64,000 nt of DNA from Mycolicibacterium doricum (GTDB taxonomy: Bacteria; Actinomycetota; Actinomycetes; Mycobacteriales; Mycobacteriaceae). Every line of letters starts with the position of its first letter. Within the stretch, counting starts at the first letter, position 1. The notes beneath the pieces are model-generated. The model was not told the origin of the DNA. It searched no databases and was given only the letters and a program-made list of their open reading frames with translations. The stretch spans positions 1,302,001 to 1,366,000 of the forward strand of contig NZ_AP022605.1 of the NCBI RefSeq assembly GCF_010728155.1, written 5' to 3'. This document shows positions 41,297-51,868 of the stretch, piece after piece. Both the position numbers and the translations under genes were made by a program.

Positions 41297-42298
41297 TCAG
41301 GCGGTCAGTACCCCACCGCGCTGGAGCGCGGCCAGGTCCGCGGCCCCGCAGCCGTGCAGGCACACCCGCAGTTCGTCGATGAACCCGAGCAGCCACTCCA
41401 CGACCGCGTCGGCCGATTGGATCGCGGGGGCGAGCAGCGGACGCGCGACCGCCACCACGTCGGCGCCCATCGCCAGCGCCTTGGCCGCGTCCATCCCGGT
41501 GCGGATGCCGCCGGAGGCCACCAGCGCGACGTCGGGCAGGGTGCGGCGCACCTCGAGCAATGCCTGTGCGGTCGGAACGCCCCATTCGGCTAGCGCCGGT
41601 GAGCGGATCTCGCCGTAGCGAACGAGTTGTTCGACCCGCGCCCACGAGGTGCCGCCGGCCCCGGCGACGTCGACGGCGGCCAGCGCGCTGCCCGCGAGTG
41701 CGGCGGCAGCCGCGGCACCGATCCCGTGACCGACCTCCTTGAGCAGCACCGGCTGCCGCAGCGTCGCCGCGAGGGTACGCAGCCGGTCGATCGACCCGGT
41801 GAAGTCGGTGTCCCCGTCACGCTGCATGGCCTCCTGCAGCGGGTTGGTGTGCACGGCGAGCGCGTCGGCGCCCACGTGTTCGAGCGCCCGCTCCAGCGCG
41901 GGTAACACAGGTTCGGACAGCTGCGCGAGGCCGACGTTGCCGATCAGCAGCACGTCGGGGGCGATGTCGCGGACGGCGAAGCTCCGCGCGACGGCGTCGT
42001 TGTGGAACATGATGCGCTGAGAACCGAGCATCATCCCGACGCCGAGTCGCTGAGCCGCCGCGGCGAGGTTGCGGTTGATGGTGCCGGACAGTTCCGCGCC
42101 GCCGGTCATCGCGCCGATCAGCAGCGGCGCCGACAGCGGCTTACCGAGGAATCGGGTGTCGAGCCGCACCCGGCGGAGCGAGGTCTGAGTCAACGCGTTG
42201 TAGGGCAGCCGGTAGTGCTCCAGCCCGGTGGTGACCGTCTCGTACTCCACCGGCCCGTGCAGGCACACGTCGATGTGGCGTCGCTTGCGGGTCTCCAT
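41297..42298 (-). CDS. fni: type 2 isopentenyl-diphosphate delta-isomerase
   Basis: FMN- and NADPH-dependent isomerase interconverting IPP and DMAPP, feeding isoprenoid chains. 333 residues from ATG 42298. Type 2 family motifs are [10 protein letters not shown] at the N-terminus, [12 protein letters not shown] (about residue 60), [39 protein letters not shown] and [21 protein letters not shown]. tuberculosis relies on a type 1 isomerase and has no gene between smc and ftsY, so this is an addition. Start is by homology; no clear Shine-Dalgarno. Confidence 0.93.
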   Translation of the reverse strand: METRKRRHIDVCLHGPVEYETVTTGLEHYRLPYNALTQTSLRRVRLDTRFLGKPLSAPLLIGAMTGGAELSGTINRNLAAAAQRLGVGMMLGSQRIMFHNDAVARSFAVRDIAPDVLLIGNVGLAQLSEPVLPALERALEHVGADALAVHTNPLQEAMQRDGDTDFTGSIDRLRTLAATLRQPVLLKEVGHGIGAAAAAALAGSALAAVDVAGAGGTSWARVEQLVRYGEIRSPALAEWGVPTAQALLEVRRTLPDVALVASGGIRTGMDAAKALAMGADVVAVARPLLAPAIQSADAVVEWLLGFIDELRVCLHGCGAADLAALQRGGVLTA

Positions 42299-42359
42299 AC
42301 CGATTCCGCTGCCACTCCGGCTGCTGTGAGGCCACCACGTCACCGGTTACCCACCCTGA

Positions 42360-42365
42360 GACAAT
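42360..42365 (+). promoter_or_regulatory. -10-like GACAAT six bases before ftsY
   Basis: GACAAT keeps the A and T positions of TANNNT and ends exactly six bases before the GTG at 42372. It is weaker than the other leaderless candidates because the first T is replaced. Confidence 0.35.
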
Positions 42366-42371
42366 GGCCGG

Positions 42372-43742
42372 GTGACCCTGGATCTCTCGCTGGCTGTGTG
42401 GATCGCAATCGCGGTCATCGCCGTTCTACTCGTCGTTGCGCTCGTCGTGGGCCTGATCCGGTACCGGCACCGGCGGATCAGGCTTTCGAAGGCCGACACT
42501 GCCACACCGATCGACCGCTCCGGCGGATACACGGCCAGTTCCGGGATCACGTTCACACAATCGTCAGCGGCGACGGAGGCGCCGCCGGTCGGCCCGAAGG
42601 ACCGCATCGACACCAGCGGTCTGCCGGCGGTCGGCGACGACGCGACGATTCCGCGGGATGCGCCCAAGCGCCCGATCGCCGACGTGCGCCTGCCGGAGCC
42701 GCCCACCGAGACGGTCCCGCCGCGGGCACCGGAGAAGCCGGCGCCCGAACCGGAGCCGACACCCGAGCCAGCGTCCGAACCGGAGCCGACGCCCGAACCG
42801 GAGGCGTCCGCCGAGGTCATCGCCCCCACCGACGGGCGCCTCGATCGACTCCGAGGCCGGCTGGCGAAGTCGCAGAACGCGCTGGGCCGCAGCATGCTCG
42901 GCTTGCTCGGCGGTGGCGACCTCGACGAGGAGTCCTGGGAGGAGATCGAGGACACCCTGCTCATCGCCGACCTCGGTCCGGTCGTGACCGAGTCGGTGGT
43001 CGGTGCACTGCGCACCCGGATGGCCAGTGAGGCGGTGCGCACCGAGGCCGACGCCCGAGCGGTGCTGCGTGACGTATTGGTCTCCGAACTGCACCCCGAG
43101 ATGGATCGCTCGATCCGCGCGCTGCCGCACGCCGACAAACCGTCGGTGCTGCTTGTCGTCGGCGTCAACGGCACCGGCAAGACGACCACGGTCGGCAAAC
43201 TCGCGCGCGTCCTGGTCGCCGACGGACGCCGCGTCGTCCTCGGCGCCGCCGACACCTTCCGTGCCGCGGCGGCCGATCAGTTGCAGACATGGGCCTCGCG
43301 GGTCGGCGCCGAGGTGGTACGCGGACCGGAGGGCGCCGACCCCGCGTCGGTGGCCTTCGATGCGGTCTCCAAGGGCATCGCCAACGGCGCCGACGTCGTC
43401 GCCATCGACACCGCCGGGCGGTTGCACACCAAGACCGGCCTCATGGACGAACTGGGCAAGGTCAAACGGGTGGTCGAGAAGCGGGCCGCCGTGGACGAGG
43501 TCCTGCTGGTGCTCGACGCGACGATCGGCCAGAACAGCCTGCCGCAGGCGCGGGTCTTCGCCGAGGTGGTGAAGATCACCGGGGTGGTGCTGACCAAACT
43601 CGACGGCACCGCCAAGGGCGGCATCGTCTTCCGCGTACAGGAGGAGCTCGGCGTCCCGGTCAAGCTCGTCGGCCTCGGGGAGGGGCCCGACGATCTCGCG
43701 CCGTTCGAGCCCGGCGCATTCGTCGACGCACTGCTCGGCTGA
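42372..43742 (+). CDS. ftsY: signal recognition particle receptor FtsY
   Basis: Membrane receptor for SRP-ribosome complexes and partner of Ffh. 456 residues: N-terminal transmembrane segment (about residues 6-28), an acidic Pro/Glu-rich linker with PEPEPTP-type repeats (about 115-150), then N and G domains. GTPase motifs: GVNGTGKTTTVGKLA (about 258), DTAGRLHTK, TKLDGTAKGG and GLGEGPDDLAPF. GTG start with a -10-like hexamer six bases upstream. ffh lies 4.5 kb downstream. Confidence 0.97.
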   Translation: MTLDLSLAVWIAIAVIAVLLVVALVVGLIRYRHRRIRLSKADTATPIDRSGGYTASSGITFTQSSAATEAPPVGPKDRIDTSGLPAVGDDATIPRDAPKRPIADVRLPEPPTETVPPRAPEKPAPEPEPTPEPASEPEPTPEPEASAEVIAPTDGRLDRLRGRLAKSQNALGRSMLGLLGGGDLDEESWEEIEDTLLIADLGPVVTESVVGALRTRMASEAVRTEADARAVLRDVLVSELHPEMDRSIRALPHADKPSVLLVVGVNGTGKTTTVGKLARVLVADGRRVVLGAADTFRAAAADQLQTWASRVGAEVVRGPEGADPASVAFDAVSKGIANGADVVAIDTAGRLHTKTGLMDELGKVKRVVEKRAAVDEVLLVLDATIGQNSLPQARVFAEVVKITGVVLTKLDGTAKGGIVFRVQEELGVPVKLVGLGEGPDDLAPFEPGAFVDALLG

Positions 43743-43779
43743 CCGTCCGATGGGCGGGCGAATCGGCCCGGCTGTGCCC

Positions 43780-43827
43780 GAAACATGAGCGTAACCAGGT
43801 ATGCCATTGCGTTCACATTGCCGAAAC
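43780..43827 (+). promoter_or_regulatory. GlnR-like AC-n9-AC boxes upstream of amt
   Basis: Two box pairs fit the actinobacterial GlnR pattern: GAAAC-N6-GTAAC (43780-43795) and TTCAC-N6-GAAAC (43812-43827). In each, the AC dinucleotides are 11 bases apart, and the two pairs are about two turns apart. GlnR is known to activate amt-glnB-glnD in mycobacteria under nitrogen limitation. Further ATCAC and GAAAC words at 43836-43849 have irregular spacing. Confidence 0.6.
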
Positions 43828-43914
43828 GCCCACGCATCACTGGCGAAACGCGCGCAAAAGAGTCTTCTCGGGAGGCCGATCCGTCGGCGCACTTCCCAAG
43901 GAGGTTCACACAAA

Positions 43915-45255
43915 GTGGTCTTAGCCTTACCCGACGAAGCGTTCGCCGCCTTCGACAGCGGCGACACCGCCTGGGTGCTGGTCAGCGCCGCCCTGGTGCT
44001 GTTGATGACACCCGCGCTCGCGTTCTTCTACGGCGGCCTGTCGCGCCAGAAGTCCGTCCTCAACATGATGATGATGTCCTTCGGGGCGCTGGGCGTCGTG
44101 AGTGTGATCTACGTGCTCTGGGGTTACTCGATGTCGTTCTCGTCGGCGCACACCGGTGAGAGCGACATCTTGGGCATCTTCGACAATCCGTTCTCCCTGT
44201 TCGGGTTGAGCCCGCTGCTGGAGTCGCGGGAGATCGGTGGTGAGGAGCTGTACCCGATCGGTGGGTTCGGATCGGTTCCGGCGATCGTCTGGGTCGCCTT
44301 CCAGTTGACCTTCGCCGTGATCACCGTAGCGCTGATCAGCGGTGCGGTGGCCGAGCGGATGAAGTTCGCGACCTGGCTGACGTTCGGCGGAATCTGGGCC
44401 ACCCTGGTGTACTTTCCGCTGGCGCACATGGTTTGGGGTGGCGGGCTGCTCTCCGGCGCGGAGAATGGCTTCGCCTCGTGGCTGTTCGGCTACAACGCCG
44501 AAGAAGGAGCGGCCAACACCGCGCCGATCGACTTCGCCGGTGGCACGGTGGTCCACATCAACGCCGGTATGGCTGCCCTGGTGCTGGCCCTGCTGGTCGG
44601 TAAGCGCGTCGGATTCGGCAGCACCGCGTTCCGCCCGCACAACATCCCGTTCGTGATGCTCGGTGCCGCGTTGCTGTGGTTCGGCTGGTTCGGGTTCAAT
44701 GCCGGATCCGAAGGCGCCGCCGATGTGCTTGCCGGTCTGGTCTGGGTGAACACGACCGCCGCCACCGCCGCCGCGATGCTGGCGTGGCTCGCAGTCGAAC
44801 GGATTCGTGATGGCCACGCCACCGGCGTCGGCGCCGCCTCGGGCATCGTCACCGGCCTGGTCGCGATCACCCCGGCCTGCGGTTCGCTGTCCCCGATCGG
44901 ATCGCTGATCCTCGGCGCCGTTGCGGGTGTCCTGTCGGCTCTGGCCATCGGCCTGAAGTACAAGTTCGGCTACGACGATTCACTCGACGTGGTCGGTGTG
45001 CACCTGGTCGCGGGCCTGTGGGGCACCGTGGGCGTCGGCTTCCTGGCCACCGAGACCGGGCTGTTCTACGGCGGTGGGATCCAGCAGCTTGTGGTGCAGG
45101 TCGTGATAGCTCTGGTAGCAGTGGTCTTTACGGGAGTGATGACTGCGATCATCGCTTTCATCGTCAAACCGCTGGGTTGGCGTATCACACGGGAAGACGA
45201 GGACACCGGTATCGATGAGACCGAGCACGCGGAAACAGCTTATGAACTCGTCTGA
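43915..45255 (+). CDS. amt: ammonium transporter
   Basis: Trimeric membrane channel for ammonium, 446 residues with about eleven transmembrane helices. Visible: LALPDEAFAAFDSGDTAWVL at the N-terminus, MTPALAFFYGG, GGTVVHINAGMAALVLALLVG (twin-His region), and DVVGVHLVAGLWGTVGVGF carrying the second pore histidine. GTG 43915 follows AAGGAGG (43899-43905), so the longer open frame is not used. glnB follows after 33 bases: the classic amt-glnB-glnD operon. Confidence 0.96.
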   Translation: MVLALPDEAFAAFDSGDTAWVLVSAALVLLMTPALAFFYGGLSRQKSVLNMMMMSFGALGVVSVIYVLWGYSMSFSSAHTGESDILGIFDNPFSLFGLSPLLESREIGGEELYPIGGFGSVPAIVWVAFQLTFAVITVALISGAVAERMKFATWLTFGGIWATLVYFPLAHMVWGGGLLSGAENGFASWLFGYNAEEGAANTAPIDFAGGTVVHINAGMAALVLALLVGKRVGFGSTAFRPHNIPFVMLGAALLWFGWFGFNAGSEGAADVLAGLVWVNTTAATAAAMLAWLAVERIRDGHATGVGAASGIVTGLVAITPACGSLSPIGSLILGAVAGVLSALAIGLKYKFGYDDSLDVVGVHLVAGLWGTVGVGFLATETGLFYGGGIQQLVVQVVIALVAVVFTGVMTAIIAFIVKPLGWRITREDEDTGIDETEHAETAYELV

Positions 45256-45627
<372 letters not shown>

Positions 45628-45694
45628 TCGAGGAGGGGATCGTCTCCCGGGGCAACACAGTAGGCGTTTCACCGGTCCGGGGAAAGCTTCCGAT

Positions 45695-48202
45695 ATGACA
45701 CGGCCAGGCAGACAACCGGATCCCGCCGCCGGCGCCCCGAGATGGACGGCACCGGCGGCGGGTTCCCTGCGGCCCGCCACCGATCTGGTCAAGGCATCGC
45801 AGCAGCTGTTGAACGGCGGGTCGCGTCCACTCGACAGCGCGGCGTTGCGCGACGCGCTGCTCGATCTGCACGAATTCTGGCTCGGCACAAAGGCGAACGA
45901 GATCGGGATCACCGCGACCAGTGGGTTCTCGATCGTCGCGACGGGCGGGCTGGGCCGCCGCGAGCTGCTGCCGTACTCGGATCTCGATCTGATGCTGCTG
46001 CACGACAACATGCCCGCCGATGCGGTGAGTCAGGTCGCCGAGCTGTTGTGGTACCCGTTGTGGGACGCGAACATTCGGCTCGACCACAGCGTACGCACGG
46101 TGCCGGAGGCGCTGAAGGTGGCCGGCGAGGAGATCTCGGCCGGGCTGGCGATGCTGGAGGTGCGCCACATCGCCGGTGACGCGGACCTGTCGAATCTACT
46201 GGTAGGCGGCGCTCGCAGACAGTGGCGCACGGGCATCGCCCCGCGTTTCGCCGACCTCGTCGAGCACACCCGGGCGCGGTGGCAGCGCAGCGGGGAGATC
46301 GCCCACCGCGCCGAGCCCGACCTCAAATCCGGCCGTGGCGGGCTGCGCGACGTGCAACTGCTCAACGCGCTGGCGATCGCGCAGCTGGCCGACGTGTATC
46401 CCAGCCCGGCGCTGGCGTCGCCGACGGGCACGCTCGGCGGGGCGCATCTGGCGCTGCTCAACGTACGCACCGAACTGCACCGGGTCTCGGGCCGCGGCCG
46501 CGATCTGCTGCTGGCGCAGTACGCCGACGAGATCGGCGCGGCTCTGCGCATCGGCGACCGTTTCGATTTGGCGCGCATGCTCTCCGACGCCGCGCGCACC
46601 ATCAGTTACTACGTCGACGCCGGTCTGCGCACGGCCGCCAACGCGCTGCCGCGCCGCGGTTTCGCCGCGCTGCGCCGGCCGGTGCGCCGGCCCCTCGACG
46701 AAGGCGTCGTCGAATACGCGGGCGAGGTGATCCTCGCCCGCGACGCCCGCCCGGAGCGGGATCCTGCCCTGATCCTGCGCGTGGCGGCGGCGTCGGCCAC
46801 CACCGGGCTGCCGATGGCGGTGTCGACGCTGAGCCGGCTCGCCGAGACCGCGCCCGAACTGCGGACGCCGTGGCCGCGTGAGGCGCTCAACGATCTGCTC
46901 GTGATGCTCGGTGTGGGTCCGGCGGTGGTGTCCACCATCGAGGCTCTGGACCGCACCGGGCTGTGGGGCCGGCTCTTCCCCGAATGGGGCGCGGTGCGCG
47001 ACCTACCGCCGCGCGACGTCGTTCACATCTGGACGGTGGATCGTCATTGCGTTGAAACCGTCTCGAGGGCAAGTGCGTTCACCACCCGCGTCTCGCGTCC
47101 GGATCTGCTGGTGCTTGGTGCGCTGTGCCATGACATCGGTAAGGGGCGCGGCGGGGACCACAGCGTGATCGGCGCCGAACTCGCCGATCAGATCGGTACC
47201 CGGCTGGGGTTGTGGCCGTCGGACATCGATCTGCTGTCGAAGATGGTGCGTTACCACCTGCTCCTGCCCGACACCGCAATCCGCCGGGACCTGCAGGATC
47301 CCAAGACCATCGACGCGGTGGTGCACAAGCTGGGTGGCGACCTGGTGCTGTTGGAACTGCTACACACGCTGGCCGAGGCGGACTCGTTGGCAACCGGACC
47401 CGGGGTGTGGGGTGACTGGAAGGCGTCGCTGATCGGCGACCTGGTGCGGCGGTGCCGGCTGGTGATGTCCGGCGAACCGCTGCCGCAACCTGATCCGATC
47501 GACCCGCGTCACCTGCAACTGGCGGGGGAGGTCGGCGTGCACGTCGAGCTGACACGGTCCGACAGTCCGCACATCCACCAGGTGACGATGATCGCCCCGG
47601 ACCGGCGCGGACTGCTGTCGAAGGCCGCAGGTGTGCTGGCACTGAACTCGCTTCGGGTGCACTCGGCGTCGGTGAACAGCCATCAGGGTTCGGCGATCAA
47701 CACGTTCGTGGTGTCGCCGCACTTCGGCGCGCCACCCGCCGCCGGACTCCTGCGCCAGCAGTTCATGCTCGCCCTCGACGGAGAACTCGACGTGCTGGCG
47801 GGGCTGGAGCGGCGGGAACACGAGGCCGCCCGGTACGCCACGCCACGGGCGGGGGAGATCCTCGCCGCAGTGCCGGCAAACCACGTTGCGGCGCCGCCTC
47901 GTGTTCTGTGGTCGAACGGTGCCTCACCGAGCGAATTCGTCGTGCAGATCCGCACCGTCGACCGCGCCGGGCTGCTGGCACGGTTGACCGCGGTATTCGA
48001 ACGCGGCGGGGTGGACATCGCATGGGCGAAGGTCACCACGCTCGGGTCGTCGGTGGTCGACGTCTTCGGCATCGCAGTGCCTGCGCTGGCCGCCGGCACC
48101 GACGTCGAGCGCCGAACCGTGCGCGCCGAGCTCGAACGGGACCTCTACGCGGTGCTGCCCACCCCGCCACCACCCCCCAGGCAGGCCGAACAGGCGAGCT
48201 GA
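45695..48202 (+). CDS. glnD: P-II nucleotidyltransferase GlnD
   Basis: Modifies and demodifies P-II according to glutamine; annotated as uridylyltransferase, though in actinobacteria the modification is adenylylation. 835 residues: nucleotidyltransferase domain with [20 protein letters not shown] (about residues 85-104), HD hydrolase domain with [15 protein letters not shown] (about 475), and two C-terminal ACT domains (about 625-700 and 745-825). ATG 45695 by homology. Third gene of the nitrogen operon; ffh follows. Confidence 0.95.
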   Translation: MTRPGRQPDPAAGAPRWTAPAAGSLRPATDLVKASQQLLNGGSRPLDSAALRDALLDLHEFWLGTKANEIGITATSGFSIVATGGLGRRELLPYSDLDLMLLHDNMPADAVSQVAELLWYPLWDANIRLDHSVRTVPEALKVAGEEISAGLAMLEVRHIAGDADLSNLLVGGARRQWRTGIAPRFADLVEHTRARWQRSGEIAHRAEPDLKSGRGGLRDVQLLNALAIAQLADVYPSPALASPTGTLGGAHLALLNVRTELHRVSGRGRDLLLAQYADEIGAALRIGDRFDLARMLSDAARTISYYVDAGLRTAANALPRRGFAALRRPVRRPLDEGVVEYAGEVILARDARPERDPALILRVAAASATTGLPMAVSTLSRLAETAPELRTPWPREALNDLLVMLGVGPAVVSTIEALDRTGLWGRLFPEWGAVRDLPPRDVVHIWTVDRHCVETVSRASAFTTRVSRPDLLVLGALCHDIGKGRGGDHSVIGAELADQIGTRLGLWPSDIDLLSKMVRYHLLLPDTAIRRDLQDPKTIDAVVHKLGGDLVLLELLHTLAEADSLATGPGVWGDWKASLIGDLVRRCRLVMSGEPLPQPDPIDPRHLQLAGEVGVHVELTRSDSPHIHQVTMIAPDRRGLLSKAAGVLALNSLRVHSASVNSHQGSAINTFVVSPHFGAPPAAGLLRQQFMLALDGELDVLAGLERREHEAARYATPRAGEILAAVPANHVAAPPRVLWSNGASPSEFVVQIRTVDRAGLLARLTAVFERGGVDIAWAKVTTLGSSVVDVFGIAVPALAAGTDVERRTVRAELERDLYAVLPTPPPPPRQAEQAS

Positions 48203-48252
48203 GCGGCACCGCGCGACGAGCGCCGCCCGGTGGGGAAGTCGACCTCGACCGT

Positions 48253-48258
48253 TAAGGT
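48253..48258 (+). promoter_or_regulatory. -10 hexamer TAAGGT, leaderless promoter for ffh
   Basis: TAAGGT fits TANNNT and ends seven bases before the GTG at 48266. No Shine-Dalgarno is present. Confidence 0.55.
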
Positions 48259-48265
48259 GGACACC

Positions 48266-49828
48266 GTGTTCGAATCCTTGTCCGACCGGTTGACCGGTGC
48301 CCTGCAGGGGCTGCGCAACAAAGGCCGGTTGACCGACGCCGACATCGACGCGACGGCCCGCGAGATCCGACTGGCGCTGTTGGAGGCCGACGTCTCCCTG
48401 CCGGTGGTGCGCGCATTCGTCGCGCGCATCAAGGAACGCGCCAAGGGTGCGGAGGTCTCGGCCGCGCTGAACCCCGCCCAGCAGGTCGTCAAGATCGTCA
48501 ACGAGGAACTCGTCGGCATCCTCGGCGGGGAGACCCGCTCACTGGCATTCGCCAAGACCCCGCCGACGGTGATCATGCTGGCTGGCCTGCAGGGTTCCGG
48601 TAAGACCACGCTGGCCGGCAAGCTCGCGAAGTGGTTGCGCGCTCAGGGCCACACTCCGCTGCTCGTGGCTTGTGATCTGCAACGACCCGGTGCCGTCAAC
48701 CAGCTCCAGATCGTCGGCGAACGCGCGGGGGTGTCGGTGTTCGCACCGCACCCTGGTACCGCGCCCGGCGCACCGGAGGTCAAGGGGACCGCGGACCCGG
48801 TGGCGGTGGCCGCCGCGGGTCTCGCCGAGGCCAGGGTCAAGCACTTCGACGTCGTGATCGTCGACACCGCGGGGCGCCTCGGCATCGACGAGGAGTTGAT
48901 GAGTCAGGCTGCCGCGATCCGCGCCGCCGTGGATCCCGACGAGGTGCTGTTCGTCCTCGACGCGATGATCGGTCAGGACGCGGTGACCACCGCCGAGGCG
49001 TTCCGCGAAGGCGTCGGCTTCACCGGCGTCGTGTTGACCAAACTCGACGGCGACGCCCGCGGTGGCGCTGCGCTGTCGGTCCGCGAGGTCACCGGCGTGC
49101 CGATCCTGTTCGCCTCGTCCGGGGAGAAGCTGGAGGACTTCGACGTCTTCCACCCCGACCGGATGGCCAGCCGCATCCTCGGCATGGGTGACCTGCTGAC
49201 CCTGATCGAGCAGGCCGAACAGGTCTTCGACGCTCAGCAGGCCGAGGCGACCGCCGCCAAGATCGGCAGCGGCGAGCTCACCCTCGAGGATTTCCTCGAG
49301 CAGATGCTGGCGATCCGCAAGATGGGCCCGATCGGCAACCTGCTGGGCATGCTTCCCGGCGCCGGTCAGATGAAAGATGCGCTGGCCGCGGTCGACGACA
49401 CCCAACTCGACCGGGTGCAGGCCATCATCCGCGGCATGACGCCCGCCGAGCGCGCCGATCCGAAGATCATCAACGCGTCGCGACGGTTGCGGATCGCCAA
49501 TGGTTCGGGCGTGACCGTGTCAGAGGTCAACCAGCTCGTCGACCGATTCTTCGAGGCCCGCAAGATGATGTCCCAGATGGCAGGCCAGATGGGCATGCCG
49601 TTCGCGCGCGGCAAGAACACCCGTAAGGCCGCGAAGGGTAAGAACAAGCAGAAGGGCAAGAAGGGCCGGGGTCCGACGCCGCCGAAGAACCGCAACCCGC
49701 TCGGCGCGGGATTGCCCGGCATGCCCGCCGGATTCCCCGACCTGTCAAACATGCCGAAGGGACTCGACGAGCTGCCGCCCGGCCTGGCCGACTTCGATCT
49801 GAGCAAGCTGAAGTTTCCCAAGAACTGA
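48266..49828 (+). CDS. ffh: signal recognition particle protein Ffh
   Basis: GTPase of the SRP that targets nascent membrane and exported proteins. 520 residues: N domain, G domain with GLQGSGKTTLAGKLA (about residue 107), DTAGRLGIDEELM and TKLDGDARGG, and a methionine-rich M domain (about 325-450, with MLGMLPGAGQM-like LLGMLPGAGQMK). A basic, Gly/Pro-rich tail follows (about 455-520). GTG 48266 is set by the leaderless promoter and homology. The stop and the next start are joined as TGACATG. Confidence 0.97.
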   Translation: MFESLSDRLTGALQGLRNKGRLTDADIDATAREIRLALLEADVSLPVVRAFVARIKERAKGAEVSAALNPAQQVVKIVNEELVGILGGETRSLAFAKTPPTVIMLAGLQGSGKTTLAGKLAKWLRAQGHTPLLVACDLQRPGAVNQLQIVGERAGVSVFAPHPGTAPGAPEVKGTADPVAVAAAGLAEARVKHFDVVIVDTAGRLGIDEELMSQAAAIRAAVDPDEVLFVLDAMIGQDAVTTAEAFREGVGFTGVVLTKLDGDARGGAALSVREVTGVPILFASSGEKLEDFDVFHPDRMASRILGMGDLLTLIEQAEQVFDAQQAEATAAKIGSGELTLEDFLEQMLAIRKMGPIGNLLGMLPGAGQMKDALAAVDDTQLDRVQAIIRGMTPAERADPKIINASRRLRIANGSGVTVSEVNQLVDRFFEARKMMSQMAGQMGMPFARGKNTRKAAKGKNKQKGKKGRGPTPPKNRNPLGAGLPGMPAGFPDLSNMPKGLDELPPGLADFDLSKLKFPKN

Positions 49829-49829
49829 C

Positions 49830-50927
49830 ATGGCCGCTGCGGCGTTGCACGTACGAGGCCGTGGTCTGCCCGACGGGCAGCCGGTGCAGTGGTGGATCGT
49901 CGACGGGTTGCTGCAGACGGAACCGGTCGCCGACGCGGACACGGTGTTCGGTGCCGACGGGGCGGATGGCTGGGTGGTTCCGGGTTTGGTCGACGCGCAC
50001 TGCCATGTCGGGCTCGGGCCGGTGCCCGGAGGTGCGGTCGGCATCGAGGAGGCGGCCGCGCAGGCCGAGACCGAACGGGGCGTCGGCGCGCTGCTGCTTC
50101 GCGACTGCGGTTCGCCCACCGACACCCGCAGCCTCGACGACCGTGACGACCTGCCGCGGATCATCCGCGCGGGGCGACACGTGGCGAAGCCGAAGCGCTA
50201 CATCGCCGGTTACGCCGTCGACGTGGAGGACGAATCGCAACTGCCCGCGATCGTCGCGGAGCAGGCACGCCGTGGCGACGGCTGGGTGAAACTGGTCGGC
50301 GACTGGATCGACCGGTCGATCGGTGATCTGGCACCGCTGTGGGACGACCACATCCTCAGACAGGCCATCGACGCCGCCCACGCCAATGGCGCCCGGGTGA
50401 CGGCGCACGTGTTCGGTGAGGATGCGCTGCCGGGACTCATCGGCGCCGGTATCGACTGCATCGAACACGGCACCGGCCTCACCGACGACACCATCGGCCT
50501 GATGGTGGAACACGGCACAGCGCTCGTACCGACCCTGATCAACCTCGAGAACTTCCCCCGCATCGCCGATTCGGCAGCCAAATACCCCACCTACGCCGCC
50601 CACATGCGAAACCTCTACCGGCGCAGCTACCCACGGGTGGCGGCCGCCCACGAAGCGGGCGTGTCCGTCTACGCCGGCACCGACGCCGGCAGCATGATCG
50701 CCCACGGCCGCATCGGTGACGAGGTCGACGCCCTGCGCCGAATCGGGATGAGCGCTACCGACGCGTTGGGTGCGGCGTGCTGGGATGCGCGTGCCTGGCT
50801 CGGACGTCCCGCTCTCGTCGACGGCGCGCCCGCCGACCTGGTGTGTTACGCCGACGACCCGCGCCGCGGTGCCGCCGTCGTCAACAACCCGGCCCTGGTC
50901 ATCCTGCGGGGTCGGGTCTACCGCTGA
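49830..50927 (+). CDS. amidohydrolase family protein
   Basis: Metal-dependent hydrolase of the amidohydrolase superfamily, 365 residues, the Rv2915c counterpart. The metal ligands are visible as VDAHCHVGLGP (about residue 55), RVTAHVFGEDA (about 190), DCIEHGTGL and AGTDAGSMI (about 288). Substrate unknown; imidazolonepropionase- and prolidase-like proteins share this layout. It starts one base after the ffh stop and converges with the carboxypeptidase gene, stops three bases apart. Confidence 0.88.
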   Translation: MAAAALHVRGRGLPDGQPVQWWIVDGLLQTEPVADADTVFGADGADGWVVPGLVDAHCHVGLGPVPGGAVGIEEAAAQAETERGVGALLLRDCGSPTDTRSLDDRDDLPRIIRAGRHVAKPKRYIAGYAVDVEDESQLPAIVAEQARRGDGWVKLVGDWIDRSIGDLAPLWDDHILRQAIDAAHANGARVTAHVFGEDALPGLIGAGIDCIEHGTGLTDDTIGLMVEHGTALVPTLINLENFPRIADSAAKYPTYAAHMRNLYRRSYPRVAAAHEAGVSVYAGTDAGSMIAHGRIGDEVDALRRIGMSATDALGAACWDARAWLGRPALVDGAPADLVCYADDPRRGAAVVNNPALVILRGRVYR

Positions 50928-50930
50928 GCG

Positions 50931-51788
50931 CTAACCGGTCTGGCTGAATCCCCAGTCGAACAGCCCGATAGCCTGCCCGTAGAGATCACCGGTGCCATAC
51001 ATCTGCGCCACGACGAGGCGACGGTCACCGCGCTGAGCGGCGCCGACATAGGTCTTGCGGGCGAGGTTCGTGAAGCCCGTCTTGCCGGCGACGGCACCGG
51101 GGTAGCGGCTCAGCAGCTCGTTCTGGTTGGTCAGCGTCTTACCCGGGAACGGTGCCGACGGCGACCGCATGATCTGGGCGATCAGCGGATACTTCAGCGC
51201 AGCCCGCAACATCACCGCAAGATCGTGCGGTGTGGTGATCGACTCCCAGCCGGGTCCGTCGAGGCCGGACGGCGACGACGCCCTGGTGGCCGTGGCGCCG
51301 ACGAGCGCGGCTTTGCGGTTCATCGCCGCCACGGCGGCACGCTGACCCCCCAGCATGTCGGCGAGCATGTTGGCCGCATCGTTGCCCGACGCCATGAGCA
51401 ACGCCGACAGCAGCTGGCGCGTGGTGTAGGCCTGGCCGGGTGTGAGCCCGATACAGGAACACTCCACCTGGGTGTGGGATGTGTTGGCCCTGGCGAAGTT
51501 ATCCGGCGAGAGATGGTCGAGCACCACCATGGCGAGCAGCACCTTGATCGTGCTCGCTGGCGCGTGCGGTTCATAGGCATTGCGGCTGGCCAGGACCCGG
51601 CCCGAATCGAGGTCGGCGAGCAGCCACGCCTGCGCGGGGCCCTGCGGCAGGGTGACGGCTCCTGCCGGTTGCGGTTGGGCCACTGCCGCAGGGAATCTGG
51701 ACACCACCCCGGCCGTAGACATCGTCATCGCGACCGCGCATCCCGCGATGAGCGTCCGCGACCACCAACGCCAACGCGACCAGGCCAT
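50931..51788 (-). CDS. D-alanyl-D-alanine carboxypeptidase, S11 family
   Basis: Exported penicillin-binding enzyme trimming the terminal D-Ala of peptidoglycan stem peptides. 285 residues with a Sec signal peptide (about residues 1-38, ending ...AAVAQPQPA). The active-site motifs are PASTIKVLL (SxxK, about residue 78), SGNDAA (SxN) and GAVAGKTGFTN (KTG). No C-terminal amphipathic anchor is seen. It is a tandem paralogue of the next gene (about 80 bases apart). A TAGGCT hexamer lies eight bases before its ATG. Confidence 0.92.
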   Translation of the reverse strand: MAWSRWRWWSRTLIAGCAVAMTMSTAGVVSRFPAAVAQPQPAGAVTLPQGPAQAWLLADLDSGRVLASRNAYEPHAPASTIKVLLAMVVLDHLSPDNFARANTSHTQVECSCIGLTPGQAYTTRQLLSALLMASGNDAANMLADMLGGQRAAVAAMNRKAALVGATATRASSPSGLDGPGWESITTPHDLAVMLRAALKYPLIAQIMRSPSAPFPGKTLTNQNELLSRYPGAVAGKTGFTNLARKTYVGAAQRGDRRLVVAQMYGTGDLYGQAIGLFDWGFSQTG

Positions 51789-51868
51789 GGAGCCAGAGCC
51801 TAACGGCGCTTACGCCTCGGATCGGTCTCGAAGGCGTTGCGGCTCAGTGACACCGTGTTTGGTACCGA

